Shown: positions 5,710-6,358 of the stretch, piece by piece
How the letters are laid out: every line of letters starts with the position of its first letter
How positions within the stretch are numbered: position 1 is the first letter of the stretch
Assembly: GCA_013696915.1 (NCBI GenBank)
Contig: JACCXR010000451.1
Span: forward strand, 1-6,358
Direction of reading: 5' to 3'
DNA length: 6,358 bases
DNA from: Euzebyaceae bacterium
GTDB taxonomy: Bacteria > Actinomycetota > Nitriliruptoria > Euzebyales > Egibacteraceae
Made by a program: the position numbers and the translations under genes
The notes under the pieces: generated by a model
The model's database searches: none
Told to the model about the DNA's origin: nothing
What the model saw: only the letters and a program-made list of their open reading frames with translations

Positions 5710-5753
5710 CGCCTCCGACCCGACGTCTCGCCGCCTCCGACCAGACGTCCCGC
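5710..5753. repeat. 22-nt tandem repeat (two copies) carrying the Shine-Dalgarno and a GACGTC palindrome
   Basis: Units 5710-5731 and 5732-5753 are identical at 20 of 22 positions (differences at unit positions 12 and 19). Each contains GCCTCC (GGAGG on the minus strand) and the 6-bp palindrome GACGTC (5722-5727 and 5744-5749). The first copy supplies the phosphatidyltransferase ribosome-binding site. The period is about two helical turns, so the GACGTC sites lie on one face of the DNA, as paired operator sites would. Confidence 0.75.
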
Positions 5754-5758
5754 CGCCG

Positions 5759-5764
5759 AGCCTA
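5759..5764 (-). promoter_or_regulatory. TAGGCT -10-like element for the phosphatidyltransferase
   Basis: On the minus strand TAGGCT (5764 to 5759) fits the actinobacterial TAnnnT -10. Transcription would begin near 5752, giving a leader of about 50 nt that covers both tandem repeat units. No clear -35 is present. Confidence 0.35.
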
Positions 5765-5817
5765 CCCGCGCCAGTCGCGCCCTCCCACGCGCCGGCGTTC
5801 GCCCGCGGCACACGAAC

Positions 5818-5855
5818 GATGCGACGTTCGCGCCGTATCCCGCGTCAACGTCGCA
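5818..5855. repeat. 38-nt palindromic repeat, copy 1
   Basis: TGCGACGTT (5820-5828) is the perfect reverse complement of AACGTCGCA (5847-5855), with an 18-nt loop. The unit matches 5932-5969 at 34 of 38 positions, the last 21 bases being identical. A competing hairpin, CGAACG (5813-5818) with CGTTCG (5825-5830), overlaps the left arm. Confidence 0.8.
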
Positions 5856-5880
5856 ATCCACGGGTGCGCGGGTCCCGCCG

Positions 5881-5918
5881 CGGGCGCCGGGCTCCGCACA
5901 GCCGGCCGCCGGCGCCCG
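5881..5918. repeat. 10-bp perfect GC dyad between the two 38-nt repeats
   Basis: CGGGCGCCGG (5881-5890) pairs with CCGGCGCCCG (5909-5918) around an 18-nt loop. It lies between the two repeat copies and would form a very stable stem on either strand. It has no U-tract, so a terminator role is not indicated. Confidence 0.6.
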
Positions 5919-5931
5919 GCGCTCGGGCGGC

Positions 5932-5969
5932 GATGCGACATGGGCGCGGTATCCCGCGTCAACGTCGCA
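5932..5969. repeat. 38-nt palindromic repeat, copy 2
   Basis: Same orientation as copy 1, offset 114 nt. The arms are weaker: TGCGAC (5934-5939) pairs with GTCGCA (5964-5969), because the left arm has diverged. The right arm AACGTCGCA (5961-5969) remains a perfect 9-bp complement of the left arm of copy 1 (5820-5828), so the 150-nt block 5820-5969 as a whole has terminal inverted repeats. No target-site duplication is visible around it. Confidence 0.8.
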
Positions 5970-6001
5970 CCGGCGCTCTCCTCGCCCAGGCCGACCCTGT
6001 C

Positions 6002-6031
6002 TTGGCCCTTCGCCCCCGCCGGCGTTACGCT
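6002..6031 (+). promoter_or_regulatory. Promoter for tRNA-Pro
   Basis: TTGGCC (6002-6007) and TACGCT (6026-6031) form a -35/-10 pair with an 18-nt spacer. The -10 fits TAnnnT and the -35 matches TTGACA at four of six positions. Initiation near 6038 would give a leader of about 9 nt before the mature tRNA, a usual arrangement for stable RNA genes. Confidence 0.6.
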
Positions 6032-6046
6032 CGGCGGCGCACCACT

Positions 6047-6122
6047 CGGGATGTGGCCCAGCTTGGTCCAGGGCGCCGGTCTGGGGGACCGGAGATCCGG
6101 GGTTCAAATCCCCGCATCCCGA
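6047..6122 (+). tRNA. tRNA-Pro (anticodon GGG)
   Basis: I folded this by hand into a complete cloverleaf. Acceptor stem CGGGATG (6047-6053) pairs with CATCCCG (6115-6121). D stem GCCC/GGGC lies at 6056-6059 and 6071-6074. Anticodon stem CCGGT/ACCGG (6076-6080, 6088-6092) carries the loop CTGGGGG with anticodon GGG at 6083-6085, reading CCC. T stem CGGGG/CCCCG (6098-6102, 6110-6114) carries loop TTCAAAT. The discriminator is A6122, and the C1-G72 pair is typical of bacterial tRNA-Pro. The gene does not encode CCA (CTCC follows), so CCA must be added after transcription. Confidence 0.96.
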
Positions 6123-6182
6123 CTCCAAAGCCGCAGGTCAGGGGCTTGTAGGGTGAGCGCTGATGGGTGAGAGCCCGGAGAC

Positions 6183-6202
6183 TGGTCACAGAATGGTCAC
6201 AG
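6183..6202. repeat. Direct repeat TGGTCACAG, two copies at 11-bp period
   Basis: TGGTCACAG occurs at 6183-6191 and 6194-6202, separated by AA. The 11-bp period is one helical turn, so both copies face the same side of the DNA, as paired protein sites do. Sitting 60 nt after the 3' end of a tRNA gene, it resembles arm-type sites bound by tyrosine integrases next to tRNA-integrated elements. No integrase gene is visible, so this role is inferred. Confidence 0.5.
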
Positions 6203-6280
6203 CGTTCCGCGATACGGCCGCTAGGGGCTTCCCGTCGCGCACCCAGCGACGCGCTATTCGGCGCACGGCCGGCCGCTGAG

Positions 6281-6293
6281 AGAGATGATCTCT
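6281..6293. promoter_or_regulatory. 13-nt palindrome AGAGAT-G-ATCTCT
   Basis: A perfect 6-bp inverted repeat with a single central base. It includes the ATG at 6285 of a frame open to the right edge. It has the form of an operator half-site pair, but nothing confirms a regulator. Confidence 0.3.
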
Positions 6294-6358
6294 GCGACTG
6301 ATGGATCCGGAGCACTTCATCCACCGCTCGGCTCCCCGGCAGTGTCATCGGTCGCGTG

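Larger units (their letters stand above)
5703..6046. other. 344-nt non-coding region between the phosphatidyltransferase and tRNA-Pro
   Basis: This region separates the leftward phosphatidyltransferase from the rightward tRNA. I find no credible gene: open frames here are Arg/Pro-rich shadows without a ribosome-binding site. It holds, in order: a 22-nt tandem repeat over the phosphatidyltransferase leader, a candidate -10, two copies of a 38-nt imperfectly palindromic repeat, a 10-bp GC dyad between them, and the tRNA promoter. The density of repeated structure is far above the rest of the window. Confidence 0.75.
6123..6358. other. Region downstream of tRNA-Pro without a supported gene
   Basis: Base composition is visibly less GC-rich than upstream. 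I find no gene that I would defend. An ATG at 6285 opens a frame that stays open for 24 codons to the window edge (MISATDGS...), and an ATG at 6162 gives a 38-codon frame; neither has a good ribosome-binding site or recognisable product. The region holds a direct repeat and a palindrome, listed separately. A weak stem AAGCC/GGCTT at about 6127-6150 follows the tRNA. Confidence 0.5.

Noticed and set aside
5818..5969. CRISPR array
   Set aside because: Only two repeat copies with a single 76-nt intervening segment that is itself a GC hairpin, and no cas genes; the spacing is unlike repeat-spacer units.
5703..6128. N-terminal extension of the phosphatidyltransferase to 6128
   Set aside because: The added part would translate the 38-nt repeats and the antisense of the tRNA (containing D-L-N-P-G-S-P), and a strong GGAGG supports the GTG at 5702.
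6162..6278. 38-codon plus-strand frame starting MGESPETG
   Set aside because: It spans the TGGTCACAG repeats, lacks a good ribosome-binding site and resembles no protein I recognise.
6025..6348. Minus-strand 107-codon open frame containing a G-F-E-P-R peptide
   Set aside because: It reads antisense through the tRNA-Pro gene; the G-F-E-P-R signature is the well-known false translation of the conserved T-loop of tRNAs.

Overview
The window is very GC-rich chromosomal DNA (C or G at most third codon positions, frequent GTG starts). Gene content and order point to an actinobacterium. Minus-strand genes, read in their direction of transcription, run: CDP-alcohol phosphatidyltransferase, DUF881 protein, Sbp-type small basic protein (DUF1290), second DUF881 protein, glycine cleavage H protein, GarA-like FHA protein, FtsR-type MerR regulator. 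This matches the Mycobacterium tuberculosis block Rv1822 (pgsA2) to Rv1828 as I know it. The GarA homologue here carries an N-terminal zinc ribbon that GarA lacks, and a D-alanyl-D-alanine carboxypeptidase follows the regulator where M. tuberculosis has Rv1829/Rv1830. So this is probably not a mycobacterium or corynebacterium but another actinobacterial lineage. I cannot name the genus.

Layout: 1-1106 (minus) is a secreted D,D-carboxypeptidase truncated by the left window edge. 1107-1210 is a short intergenic gap with a 7-bp dyad. 1211-2017 is ftsR and 2014-2502 the zinc-ribbon/FHA protein, overlapping by 4 bp. A hairpin lies between that protein and gcvH (2567-2947). 3013-3804 (DUF881), 3788-4120 (Sbp) and 4117-4992 (DUF881) overlap one another and form a tight translational unit. 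5094-5702 is the phosphatidyltransferase. 5703-6046 is a non-coding divergent region rich in short repeats and dyads. 6047-6122 (plus) is tRNA-Pro(GGG) with its own promoter-like sequence. 6123-6358 has no convincing gene, is visibly less GC-rich, and holds a helically phased direct repeat of the kind found near integrated elements.

How the genes may work together: the DUF881-Sbp-DUF881 trio are small membrane proteins whose Firmicute relatives (ylxW, ylxX, sbp) sit next to divIB/ftsA/ftsZ, and FtsR of Corynebacterium controls ftsZ. With a lipid-headgroup transferase and a peptidoglycan carboxypeptidase at the ends, most of the block has an envelope or cell-division flavour. GcvH (one-carbon metabolism) and the GarA-like protein (phospho-switch of the 2-oxoglutarate/glutamate node in relatives) form a metabolic core inside it. 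No CRISPR array, transposase, phage gene or biosynthetic cluster is visible. The least explained DNA is the repeat-rich 5703-6046 region and the tail after the tRNA.
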